The notes under the pieces were generated by a model. That model was not told the DNA's origin. It saw nothing but the letters and a program-made list of their open reading frames with translations, and did not search any database. Positions 1 to 6,637 of a stretch of 14,627 nucleotides of DNA are shown piece by piece. How positions within the stretch are numbered: position 1 is the stretch's first letter; each line of letters begins with the position of its first letter. Source of the DNA: UMGS1613 sp963616135 (lineage in GTDB: Bacteria; Bacillota_I; Bacilli_A; RF39; UBA660); NCBI GenBank assembly GCA_963616135.1, contig CAVEJT010000025.1, forward strand, positions 1 through 14,627. The letters run 5' to 3'. Position numbers and translations under genes: made by a program.

Positions 1-49
1 ATATTATATTAATATTAAAAGATATCTAAGTATAGTTTTAATATATAAT

Positions 50-90
50 AAAAAAGATATAAGTTTTTAATAAATTTATATCTTTTTTTT
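50..90. terminator. Rho-independent terminator, possibly bidirectional
   Basis: A 13-bp A/T-rich stem pairs 50-62 with 76-88 around a 13-base loop. The + strand continues in an unbroken T-run to 90, and the left arm begins with an A-run that would be a T-run on the minus strand. It probably ends a gene lying left of the window. The stem has a single G:C pair, so it is thermodynamically weak. Confidence 0.6.
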
Positions 91-136
91 ATTGTAATGA
101 TAGAATAATATAATATTTTTAAATAATGTGTAAATA

Positions 137-170
137 TTGACAAAATTAGCATTTTGTGATAATCTATAAT
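137..170 (+). promoter_or_regulatory. Promoter with a dyad between -35 and -10
   Basis: A consensus -35 (TTGACA, 137-142) precedes two possible -10 boxes: GATAAT at 158-163 (15-bp spacer) and TATAAT at 165-170 (22-bp spacer). Neither spacing is ideal. Between the elements lies a perfect 7-bp inverted repeat with a 4-base centre, ACAAAATTAGCATTTTGT (140-157), placed where a repressor or a promoter-distorting activator could act. It would drive the deacylase gene at 239 and the fused reading frame after it. Confidence 0.45.
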
Positions 171-238
171 GGATTTTAACAATAAAAAACAGAGAAGAAA
201 TAAAAAGTTTGTTCTCTATGAAAAATGAAGGAGAAAAA

Positions 239-736
239 ATGGATGCATATCAAAAAATAATAGAACAATTAAATGCTACAAATATTGAATATAAAATACA
301 TAGTCATGCTGAAATACCAACTGTTGCAGAAGCTAAAGAAAAAGTAGATTTTAATATAGAACAATGTTTTAAAACTTTAGCCTTTAAATATGAAGATAAG
401 ATATTATTTATATCTTTATTAGCGGAGGATAAATTAAAATATTCTAAATTATGCACAAGTTTAAATATAAAAAGAAAAAATTTAAAAAGAATTGACAGCA
501 AAGAATTAGAAGATAAATACGGATATGAATCGGGTGGAATTGCGCCTATATCTGTTTCTAAGGATATTGCTGTCATTTTTGATAGAAAAATTAATGATAG
601 AGATATTATTTTTTGCGGTTCCGGAAGAAGAGATAAAACTATCGAACTAAAATCAGAAGATATAATAAGTTTAGATAGAACAGTTGTTATAGATATTGCA
701 GAAGAAATAGAACAAAATTTAGAACAAGAAAGATAG
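239..736 (+). CDS. YbaK/EbsC-family aminoacyl-tRNA deacylase-like protein
   Basis: This 165-residue protein belongs to the YbaK/ProX/EbsC editing-domain fold, whose members hydrolyse mischarged tRNAs such as Cys- or Ala-tRNA(Pro) in the cytoplasm. Visible family marks are the Lys in CFKTLAFK near residue 45, the GYESGGIAPISV stretch matching the G-x-GG-x-P substrate loop, and FCGSGRRDKTIEL near the C-terminus. I place the start at ATG 239 because AAGGAG (228-233) lies five bases upstream. An upstream TTG or ATG in the same frame would put that Shine-Dalgarno inside the gene. The next reading frame begins three bases after the stop, so the two are probably cotranscribed. The substrate tRNA cannot be read from sequence. 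Confidence 0.85.
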   Translation: MDAYQKIIEQLNATNIEYKIHSHAEIPTVAEAKEKVDFNIEQCFKTLAFKYEDKILFISLLAEDKLKYSKLCTSLNIKRKNLKRIDSKELEDKYGYESGGIAPISVSKDIAVIFDRKINDRDIIFCGSGRRDKTIELKSEDIISLDRTVVIDIAEEIEQNLEQER

Positions 737-739
737 GAG

Positions 740-2221
740 ATGGTTATCATAGAATTTACAGATGAACAAAAATTAATAAAAAAAATGATAGTTGATTTTA
801 GTGAAAAAAAATTAACAAGAGAGGTTTTAAAACAAATAGATGAAACTGGAATTTTTCCTGAGGAAATTATCAATGAAATGTCTAAATTGGGATTGTTTGC
901 ATTAAAAGCACCAAAAGAATATGGTGGAGTTGGAGTAGATACATTAACATATGTTCTTGCTATGGAAGAAATGTCTAAGTATAGTGCAGTAGCAAGCATA
1001 TATCTTGCTACGCCAAATTCTTTGTCTACAGGTCCATTATTGATGGATGGTACAGATGAACAAAAACAAAAATATATAAAAGAAATAGCAAGTGGTGAAA
1101 AAAAATTGTCTTTTGCATTAACTGAATCACAGGCTGGATCAGATGCTGGTGGAGTAACAACAACAGCTAAAAAAGAAGGAAATTATTATATATTGAATGG
1201 AAGAAAAACATTCATTACAATGGCACCTATAGCTGATTATGCTATTGTGTATGCAAAAACAGATGTAACAATGGGGACAAAAGGAATATCAGCATTTATA
1301 GTAGATTTGAAAAGTGATGGAGTAACAGTAGGAAAAGAAGAAGATAAAATGGGAGTTATTGGTTGTCCAACAGGAGATATAATATTAAAGAATGTAAAAG
1401 TTCCGGTAACTAATTTATTGGGTAAAGAAAACGATGGATTTAGAACAGCTATGAAAACATTTAATAAGGTGCAAGATTTATTATTTTCAAGAGATATGAG
1501 AGTAGATGAAAATGGAAACTTAACTTTATTTGCAGGACATTTAAAATGTTTTGACTGCAAAAGGAATATGACTAGAAACAAATCTATAAGTAAAGATAAG
1601 AATGGAAACAAAAAAATGACTAATTATATCTATTCTTGTAGCACTTATGTAAGAAAATCACACGATTTATGTACTAAACATAGAATTACAGGAACTGAAT
1701 TAGAAGAAGCAGTATTAAAGGCAGTAAAAATGCAAATAAAAATAATATGTAATATAGATAATGTTCTAAATAAATTATTAAAACAAAAAAATATTGATTA
1801 CAATAAAGAAGTTATTGAAAGTAAAATAATCAATATTGAAAAAGAAATAGAACAAACAAAAATGATTAAGAAAGATTTATATGAGGATTGGAAGTTTAAT
1901 ATTATCTCAAAAGAAGATTATATAGAGTATTCAAAAGATTATGACAAAAAGATTTCTAAACAATATGAATCATACGATTATTTGAAAGAAGAACTTAAAT
2001 TGATAAATAATAATATAAAGAAAGATAATAATTGGCAAGAAGAATTTACAAAAAGAAGAAATATTGAAAAACTTTCAAGAGATGTAATTGATAATTTAAT
2101 TGACTATATATATGTTCAAAATGATGGAAATATAATAGTATCTTTTAAATATGAAGATGAATATCAAAACGCTCTTGACTTTATTAAAAATAACAAGTTA
2201 GAATTAGAAAAAATCTCGTGA
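740..2221 (+). pseudogene. Chimera: acyl-CoA dehydrogenase N-half fused to serine recombinase C-half
   Basis: One open frame of 493 codons joins two unrelated proteins. Residues 1 to about 241 are the N-terminal and middle domains of an acyl-CoA dehydrogenase, with FALTESQAGSDAGG and NGRKTFIT as flavin/substrate-domain marks. The C-terminal helical domain with the catalytic Glu is absent. From about residue 242 (nt 1463) the sequence is the end of a large serine recombinase: the KVQDLL...RDMRV helix, a zinc ribbon with C270, C273, C300 and C311, a long Lys/Glu-rich coiled coil (about 360-430) and the usual C-terminal segment. The recombinase catalytic domain is missing. Neither half should be active. 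The frame is open throughout, so the joining is recent, a chance in-frame event, or an assembly join. The annotated ATG directly abuts AGGAG (735-739). Confidence 0.85.
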
Positions 2222-2285
2222 TAACTTTAAAAAATATGAAAAGTATAGTATAATTATTAAGGAAATATAAGGTATTCTTCATTAG
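1463..2285 (+). mobile_element. Remnant of a large-serine-recombinase element
   Basis: This stretch is foreign to both neighbours. It starts where acyl-CoA dehydrogenase similarity stops, covers the C-terminal half of a TnpX/integrase-type large serine recombinase, and runs through 64 non-coding bases to where cupin coding sequence resumes. Such recombinases usually lie at one edge of their element, so the interval 2222-2285 is the likely place for an attachment half-site. I see no cargo genes and no catalytic domain, so only a scar of the element remains. The exact ends are inferred from protein similarity, not from matched repeats. Confidence 0.6.
2226..2254 (+). promoter_or_regulatory. Weak candidate promoter
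   Basis: TATAAT at 2249-2254 lies 17 bases after TTTAAA at 2226-2231. The -35 match is poor and the region is AT-rich. It is the only candidate I see that could drive the aldo/keto reductase group now that upstream gene order is broken. Confidence 0.25.
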
Positions 2286-2576
2286 ATAAAAAACTGTGCA
2301 AAAATACTTCCAGGGTGGCATGTACATAATGCAACAAGTGGTGGAGGTCAGATTTTAATATGTACAGCAGGATATGGATGGTATCAAGAGGAAGGTAAGG
2401 ATGCTATAGAATTAAAACCTGGTATGGTAATAGTAATACCAGCTAATACTAAGCATTGGCACGGTTCGAAAAATAATAGTTGGTTTAGTCATATAAGTAT
2501 AGAAGTACCTGAAGAAGATACCAAAACATCTTGGTTAGAACCTGTAAGTGATGAAGAATATAATAAATTAAAATAG
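2286..2576 (+). pseudogene. 5'-truncated cupin-domain protein
   Basis: The frame from 2286 to TAG 2574-2576 encodes the C-terminal portion of a small single-domain cupin of the type often found beside aldo/keto reductases or carboxymuconolactone-decarboxylase-like proteins. It retains PGWHVH with the metal-binding H-x-H, GGGQILICTAGYGWYQEEG, the second cupin motif PANTKHWHG, and the typical tail WLEPVSDEEYNKLK. An in-frame TAG at 2283-2285 blocks extension upstream. The only in-frame ATG (2424) lies after the first metal motif, so the N-terminal strands and start codon are lost. The remnant begins right after the recombinase fragment, so both appear to come from the same rearrangement. The aldo/keto reductase starts 14 bases downstream and was probably its operon partner. 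Confidence 0.8.
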
Positions 2577-2590
2577 AAAGGTATAAAAAT

Positions 2591-3451
2591 ATGAAAAATT
2601 ATGAATTAAATAATGGTGTAAAAATACCAAGTATTGGTCTTGGAACATGGCTTATACCAAATGATAAAGTAAGCGATGTAGTAAAAAGTGCTATTGATAT
2701 TGGATATAGACATATAGATACAGCTCAAGCATATGAAAATGAAGTAGGTGTTGGACTAGGTATTAAGGAAAGTAATATTGATAGAAAAGAGTTATTCATA
2801 ACATCAAAAATAAGAGCAGAGTATAAAAATTATGAAAGTGCTAAAAAGTCAATTGATGCTTCACTTGAAAGATTAGGCCTTGATTATATAGATTTAATGA
2901 TAATTCATGCACCACAACCATGGGATGAGTTTAGGATATCAAATAATAATTATTACAAAGAAAACAAAGAAGTATGGAAAGCATTGGAAGATGCTTATAA
3001 AGAAGGAAAAGTAAAATCTATTGGTGTTTCAAATTTTCATGATTATGATTTAAAAAATATAATGGAAGATTGTAGAATAAAACCTATGGTAAATCAAATT
3101 CTCGCACATATAGGACAAACACCATTTGAAATAATTGAATTTTGTGAAAAAAATAATATTTTAGTAGAAGCATATTCTCCAATCGCACATGGAGAAGCTA
3201 ATAGAATAAAAGAAGTTAATGAATTAGCTAAAAAATATAATAAAACTTTCGCACAAATTTGCTTAAAATATTGCCTAAATTTAGGTATGATAGTTTTACC
3301 AAAAGCAAGTAGTTTAGAACATTTAAAATCAAATATAGATTTAGATTTTGAAATTTCAGTAGAAGATATGGAAATTCTAAAAGATATAAAACCTCTTTCA
3401 GATTATGGTGAACATGATTTTTTTCCAGTATTTAAACAAAGTGGTAAGTAA
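2591..3451 (+). CDS. Aldo/keto reductase
   Basis: This 286-residue cytoplasmic NAD(P)H-dependent oxidoreductase has the aldo/keto reductase (beta/alpha)8 barrel and reduces aldehydes or ketones to alcohols. The full catalytic tetrad is visible: D43 and Y48 in HIDTAQAYENE, K73 in FITSKI and H106 in LMIIHAP. GLGTW near the N-terminus, IGVSNF around residue 140, and LPKAS near 237 in the cofactor-binding part are also family marks. Length is normal. AGAAAGGT (2575-2582) gives a Shine-Dalgarno eight bases before ATG. It follows the broken cupin gene and precedes the PAP2 phosphatase by 17 bases, so it may head a three-gene transcript. The substrate is unknown. Confidence 0.92.
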   Translation: MKNYELNNGVKIPSIGLGTWLIPNDKVSDVVKSAIDIGYRHIDTAQAYENEVGVGLGIKESNIDRKELFITSKIRAEYKNYESAKKSIDASLERLGLDYIDLMIIHAPQPWDEFRISNNNYYKENKEVWKALEDAYKEGKVKSIGVSNFHDYDLKNIMEDCRIKPMVNQILAHIGQTPFEIIEFCEKNNILVEAYSPIAHGEANRIKEVNELAKKYNKTFAQICLKYCLNLGMIVLPKASSLEHLKSNIDLDFEISVEDMEILKDIKPLSDYGEHDFFPVFKQSGK

Positions 3452-3468
3452 TTAATGGAGTAAAATAG

Positions 3469-4125
3469 ATGTTAGAAATGATAAAAAAACTGTTTATTAG
3501 TAATTATAAAAAACTATTTTTCTTTATATGTTTTGTATTATTTTTTGCTTTAGCTGAAGATGTTTTTAATCATGAAATAATGAAAGGTGATATTATTGGT
3601 TATAGTTTTATATCAAAATATTTAATTCATGATACAATTACTCCTATTATGAAACTAATAACATGGTTTGGAAGTGCGGTATGTTTAATACTATTAACTA
3701 TAATTTTATTTATTTTTATAAAAAATAAAAAGATAGGTGTACTTATTGGAACAAACCTTATAATAATAACTGTATTAAATCAATTATTTAAATTTATTCT
3801 CCAAAGACCAAGACCAACAGAATATAGAATTATAAATGAAGTAGGATACAGTTTCCCATCAGGACATTCTATGATAAGTATGGCATTCTATGGATTTTTA
3901 ATATACTTAATCTATAAACAAATAAAAAATAAATATCTAAAAATATCTTTAATTAGTATTCTTTCTATTTTAATAATATTGATAGGTATTAGTAGAATTT
4001 ATCTTGGTGTTCATTATACGAGTGATGTTATAGCAGGTTTTCTAGTATCAATATCTTATTTAATAGTCTTTATAGAGTTTGCAAATAAGATTGTATTTGA
4101 AAAGGAGAAAAAATATGAAAAATAA
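3469..4125 (+). CDS. PAP2-family membrane phosphatase
   Basis: This 218-residue integral membrane lipid phosphatase carries all three PAP2 signature blocks: K108-x6-R115-P116, P130-S-G-H133 and S175-R176 followed by H182 and D186. In the family the histidines form the phospho-enzyme and general acid/base pair at the outer membrane face. Hydrophobic segments occur at about 14-30, 56-83, 89-106, 134-150, 158-173 and 185-205. Likely substrates are undecaprenyl pyrophosphate, phosphatidylglycerophosphate or phosphatidate. The overlap with a DgkA-type kinase favours a lipid-phosphate recycling role, but this is inference. GGAG at 3457-3460 serves as the ribosome site. The stop lies inside the next gene. 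Confidence 0.92.
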   Translation: MLEMIKKLFISNYKKLFFFICFVLFFALAEDVFNHEIMKGDIIGYSFISKYLIHDTITPIMKLITWFGSAVCLILLTIILFIFIKNKKIGVLIGTNLIIITVLNQLFKFILQRPRPTEYRIINEVGYSFPSGHSMISMAFYGFLIYLIYKQIKNKYLKISLISILSILIILIGISRIYLGVHYTSDVIAGFLVSISYLIVFIEFANKIVFEKEKKYEK

Positions 4126-4483
4126 AAAATTAATAAATAGTTTTAAATATGCTTTTTCTGGTATAAGAAGTGCTTTTAAAACAGAAAGAAATTTAAAAAT
4201 ACATATAAGTATAGCTTTATTAGTAACTATATTTGGGATAATTCTTAAATTAGAGTGTTGGGAATGGATAGTATGTATTAGTTGGTTTGCAATAGTTATT
4301 GGTGGCGAGTTATTTAATACTGCTATAGAAATTGTCGTTGATTTAGCAATGCCAAATATAAACAAAAACGCTAAAAGATCAAAAGATATATCAGCAGGTG
4401 GTGTTTTAGTGTTTGCTATTGGATCGAGTATAGTAGGACTTATGATATTTGTACCAAAGATAATCACATTTATAACTAAATAA
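4115..4483 (+). CDS. dgkA: DgkA-family undecaprenol/diacylglycerol kinase
   Basis: This 122-residue protein is a small trimeric-type membrane kinase. Members in Gram-positive bacteria mainly phosphorylate undecaprenol to the C55-P carrier used for wall polymers. Visible family residues are E24-R25-N26 in the first helix, E65-L-F-N68-T-A-I-E72-x3-D76, and K90-D91-x2-A94-G95. Three transmembrane helices fit about 28-45, 49-67 and 94-118. I chose ATG 4115, preceded by AAAGGAG (4101-4107), over an upstream in-frame TTG. It overlaps the PAP2 gene by 11 bases, so the phosphatase and kinase are translationally linked. The exact lipid substrate is inferred from host group and context. Confidence 0.88.
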   Translation: MKNKKLINSFKYAFSGIRSAFKTERNLKIHISIALLVTIFGIILKLECWEWIVCISWFAIVIGGELFNTAIEIVVDLAMPNINKNAKRSKDISAGGVLVFAIGSSIVGLMIFVPKIITFITK

Positions 4484-4504
4484 AACGTTATTTACGTTTT
4501 TTTT
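4482..4504 (+). terminator. Rho-independent terminator after the lipid kinase
   Basis: AAAACGT (4482-4488) pairs with ACGTTTT (4494-4500) around the loop TATTT, followed by more T residues to 4504. The stem begins inside the TAA stop codon. It closes the aldo/keto reductase-PAP2-kinase group. Confidence 0.7.
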
Positions 4505-4511
4505 GTTTACA

Positions 4512-4540
4512 TTGTATTAATGACATTATAAGTTTATAAT
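4512..4540 (+). promoter_or_regulatory. Promoter for the DUF1697 gene
   Basis: TTGTAT (4512-4517) and TATAAT (4535-4540) are 17 bases apart. Transcription would begin near 4547 and leave a leader of about 110 bases before the ATG at 4657. The leader holds a second TATAAT (4568-4573) with a weak -35. I see no riboswitch-like or strongly folded structure in it. Confidence 0.55.
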
Positions 4541-4656
4541 ATGTTTTAGTGATTTATATGATATACTTATAATAGGAGAAAGATACTTAAGTGAAGAGTG
4601 TTAAAAAATAGAAGCTTTAGATTGTAAAGTAAATTAATATATAAAAAGGAGTACTT

Positions 4657-5205
4657 ATGATTTTTGTAGCGCTTTTAAGAGGTATAAATATAAGTGGTAA
4701 AAATAAAATACCAATGAAAGAATTGAAACTAGGATTTGAACAAATAGGTTATACCGAGGTTACTACTTATTTAAATAGTGGTAATGTTATATTTTCAAGT
4801 AGTATAAAGGATAATGATATTATAGTAGATAGTATTCAAAATATGATTAAAAATAAATTTGAATTAGATATACCAGTTTTTGTAATAAGTATAAATGATT
4901 TAAAAGAAATCTTAGATAATAAACCTAGTTGGTGTAAAGTAGAAGACAAAGAAATTTATAATAATATTATATTTATAATGTCTCCATATACTTATCAGGA
5001 TATCTATAATGGTTTAGGAGATCCCAATGAAAAAACCGAAAAAATAAAGAATTATAAAAATAGTATTTTTTGGTCTTATATTTTGAAAGAATATAGAAAA
5101 ACTAATTGGTGGAGTAGAACTGCAAATACAAGTGTAAAAGATTTTATAACTATACGTACTGTAAATACAATAACAAAGTTAGTAGAACTCAGAAATAAAA
5201 ATTGA
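4657..5205 (+). CDS. DUF1697 family protein
   Basis: This 182-residue soluble protein of the DUF1697 family is common in bacteria and has no established biochemical role. The N-terminal signature FVALLRGINISGKNKIPM (3-20) and the following TYLNSGNVIFSS (about 38-49) are clear. The C-terminal part ends in the characteristic RTxNTITKLVELR (167-179), the local form of the family's RNWRTVTKL motif. The start has AAGGAG (4646-4651) at five-base spacing. It stands alone between two promoters, and the next promoter's -35 overlaps its TGA stop, so it is probably monocistronic. Length is typical and nothing is missing. Confidence 0.85.
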   Translation: MIFVALLRGINISGKNKIPMKELKLGFEQIGYTEVTTYLNSGNVIFSSSIKDNDIIVDSIQNMIKNKFELDIPVFVISINDLKEILDNKPSWCKVEDKEIYNNIIFIMSPYTYQDIYNGLGDPNEKTEKIKNYKNSIFWSYILKEYRKTNWWSRTANTSVKDFITIRTVNTITKLVELRNKN

Positions 5206-5230
5206 CAAAAAATAAATTATAATATACAAT
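5202..5230 (+). promoter_or_regulatory. Consensus sigma-A promoter overlapping a stop codon
   Basis: TTGACA (5202-5207) contains the TGA stop of the DUF1697 gene. TACAAT (5225-5230) follows at exactly 17 bases. The start point would be near 5237, leaving about 25 bases of leader before ATG 5262. Confidence 0.75.
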
Positions 5231-5261
5231 TTTGTTATGATAGAAGTATGGTGTATGTAGT

Positions 5262-5894
5262 ATGAAGAAATTTCTTAATAAATATATAAATGAAGAACAC
5301 AAATTTGATAAAATAACTATGCTTGGTATATTTAGTTTAATAATAGTTATATCAGGTGTATTTGGATGGCTTTATGAATTTATATTTTATTATTTTAATG
5401 GTGGTATGAAACAATTTTATTGGAGAGGTGGAAATTTTTTACCTTGGATAAATATATATGCAACAGGTTCTATATTGATTTACATATTTAGTTATAAACA
5501 TAGAAGTGAACCTCTTAAAATATTTTTGTTAAGTGTTTTAATTACTGGTATTCTTGAATATATATCAGGTGTTGGAATGTATGCTATAACAGGTAGTAGA
5601 TGTTGGGATTATAATAGTGAAATATTAAATTTTGGTAATATTGGTGGATTTGTTTGTTTAAGAAGTGTGCTATTTTTTGGATTATCAAGTTTAATATTAA
5701 TGTATATGATAGTTCCATTTTGTTTCTTTTTAGCGCGTACTATGAATAAAAAGTTATTTTTGACATTAAGTTTTTCATTATGTTCTATAATTTTAATAGA
5801 TGAATTTTATAATTTATTGTTTGCTAGAATTTTTAATTTACCAAGAGCTTCTAGAATATATAAAAAGTTAGGTCTTCATTATGTAAAATTTTAA
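5262..5894 (+). CDS. PF06541-type putative ABC-transporter (CmpB-like) membrane protein
   Basis: This 210-residue polytopic membrane protein resembles the 'putative ABC-transporter type IV' family (PF06541), found widely in anaerobic Bacillota without a proven function. Shared marks in order are W36-L-Y-E39, the RGG turn (55-57) before a proline/tryptophan-rich loop, E99-Y100, the C-W-D-Y cluster (114-117), and G-x-VCLR (129-134). Hydrophobic spans lie near 20-42, 62-78, 86-104, 132-156 and 165-187. I see no ATP-binding subunit nearby, so the transporter label is only a family name. The ribosome site is poor: no clear purine-rich box lies before ATG 5262. It has its own promoter and terminator. 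Confidence 0.75.
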   Translation: MKKFLNKYINEEHKFDKITMLGIFSLIIVISGVFGWLYEFIFYYFNGGMKQFYWRGGNFLPWINIYATGSILIYIFSYKHRSEPLKIFLLSVLITGILEYISGVGMYAITGSRCWDYNSEILNFGNIGGFVCLRSVLFFGLSSLILMYMIVPFCFFLARTMNKKLFLTLSFSLCSIILIDEFYNLLFARIFNLPRASRIYKKLGLHYVKF

Positions 5895-5901
5895 TATTGT
5901 T

Positions 5902-5930
5902 AAGAGATTGTTTAAAATACAATCTTTTTT
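5902..5930 (+). terminator. Rho-independent terminator
   Basis: A 10-bp stem pairs 5902-5911 with 5919-5928 around a 7-base loop. Its core is GATTGT/ACAATC and it contains one G:T pair. A run of six T residues ends at 5930. It separates the membrane protein gene from the two-component operon. Confidence 0.8.
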
Positions 5931-5959
5931 CATATAAAGTTCACATTTTACTGTATAAT
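5929..5959 (+). promoter_or_regulatory. Two-component operon promoter with 11-bp-period direct repeat
   Basis: TATAAT (5954-5959) has no good -35 box. Instead TTCATA (5929-5934) and TTCACA (5940-5945) form a direct repeat with an 11-base period just upstream, the spacing used by OmpR-type regulators on one face of DNA and similar to Bacillus PhoP half-sites. This fits autoregulation by the response regulator it precedes. GAGAGGTG (5967-5974) is the ribosome site. The operator assignment is inference. Confidence 0.45.
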
Positions 5960-5980
5960 AGTTTATAGAGAGGTGTTTAC

Positions 5981-6637
5981 ATGAAGGTTTTAGTTGTAGA
6001 TGATGAGATAGGTATTAGAGAAGTAATAAAGGAATATTGCTTAAATGAAGGATATGAAGTAATAGAGGCATCAAATGGATTTGAGGCGATAGATGTGATG
6101 AACAATTCTGTTGATGTTATTGTTCTTGATATAATGATGCCAAAAATGGATGGATATACAGCACTCAAAGAAATAAGAAAAAACTATAAAACTCCAGTAA
6201 TAATGCTATCTGCACGTACTGATGAATTTGATAAGCTACAAAGTTTTGATATGGGAGTAGATGATTATGTAACAAAACCATTTAGTCCAAAAGAATTGAT
6301 TGCTAGAATTAAAGCAGTAACAAATAGAAATAAAGTTAATGTTGATGAATATGTATATAAGACATTAAAAATAAATTATTTAGGACATAGTGTTTTTATT
6401 GATGATAAAGAGATAAAATTAACTCCAAAAGAATATGAATTACTTTGTTATTTTGTTCAAAATAAGGGTATAGCTTTATCTAGAGAAAGTTTATTAAGTA
6501 AAATATGGGGATATGATTTTTTTGGAGAAGATAGAACTATTGATACACATATAAAGATGTTAAGAAATAATTTAGGTGAGTATAGGAATTTAATAACTAC
6601 TGTAAGAGGAATGGGCTATAAATATGAAGAAAAATAA
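5981..6637 (+). CDS. OmpR-family response regulator
   Basis: This 218-residue DNA-binding response regulator has a receiver domain (about 1-118) with the acidic pocket D7-D8, phospho-acceptor D50 in VIVLDIMMPKMDG, S77 in place of the common Thr, and K99 in VTKPFSP. A winged-helix OmpR/PhoB effector domain follows (about 122-217), with LTPKEYELL, the recognition helix region DRTIDTHIKMLRNNL, and the terminal wing TTVRGMGYKYE. It should be phosphorylated by the kinase encoded directly downstream, with which it overlaps by 14 bases, and then bind tandem half-sites. The nearby repeat at 5929-5945 is a natural candidate target. The regulated genes and the stimulus are not shown by the sequence. 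Confidence 0.93.
   Translation: MKVLVVDDEIGIREVIKEYCLNEGYEVIEASNGFEAIDVMNNSVDVIVLDIMMPKMDGYTALKEIRKNYKTPVIMLSARTDEFDKLQSFDMGVDDYVTKPFSPKELIARIKAVTNRNKVNVDEYVYKTLKINYLGHSVFIDDKEIKLTPKEYELLCYFVQNKGIALSRESLLSKIWGYDFFGEDRTIDTHIKMLRNNLGEYRNLITTVRGMGYKYEEK

Noticed and set aside
304..999. Long minus-strand open frame opposite the deacylase and dehydrogenase
   Set aside because: It is an antisense shadow of two well-supported + genes and lacks protein-like composition (Ser/Ile runs). It crosses a gene boundary and has no ribosome site.
1237..1611. Minus-strand frame spanning the chimera junction
   Set aside because: It is opposite a recognisable acyl-CoA dehydrogenase and recombinase sequence, with no family resemblance of its own.
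2150..2221. Alternative genetic code (TGA as Trp, as in mollicutes)
   Set aside because: TGA ends the chimera and the DUF1697 gene at natural family ends, and Trp is encoded by TGG throughout.
4574..4611. Leader peptide in the DUF1697 5' region (GTG at 4591, six codons)
   Set aside because: The AGGAG box is 12 bases from the GTG, no attenuator hairpin follows, and the peptide carries no regulatory codon run.
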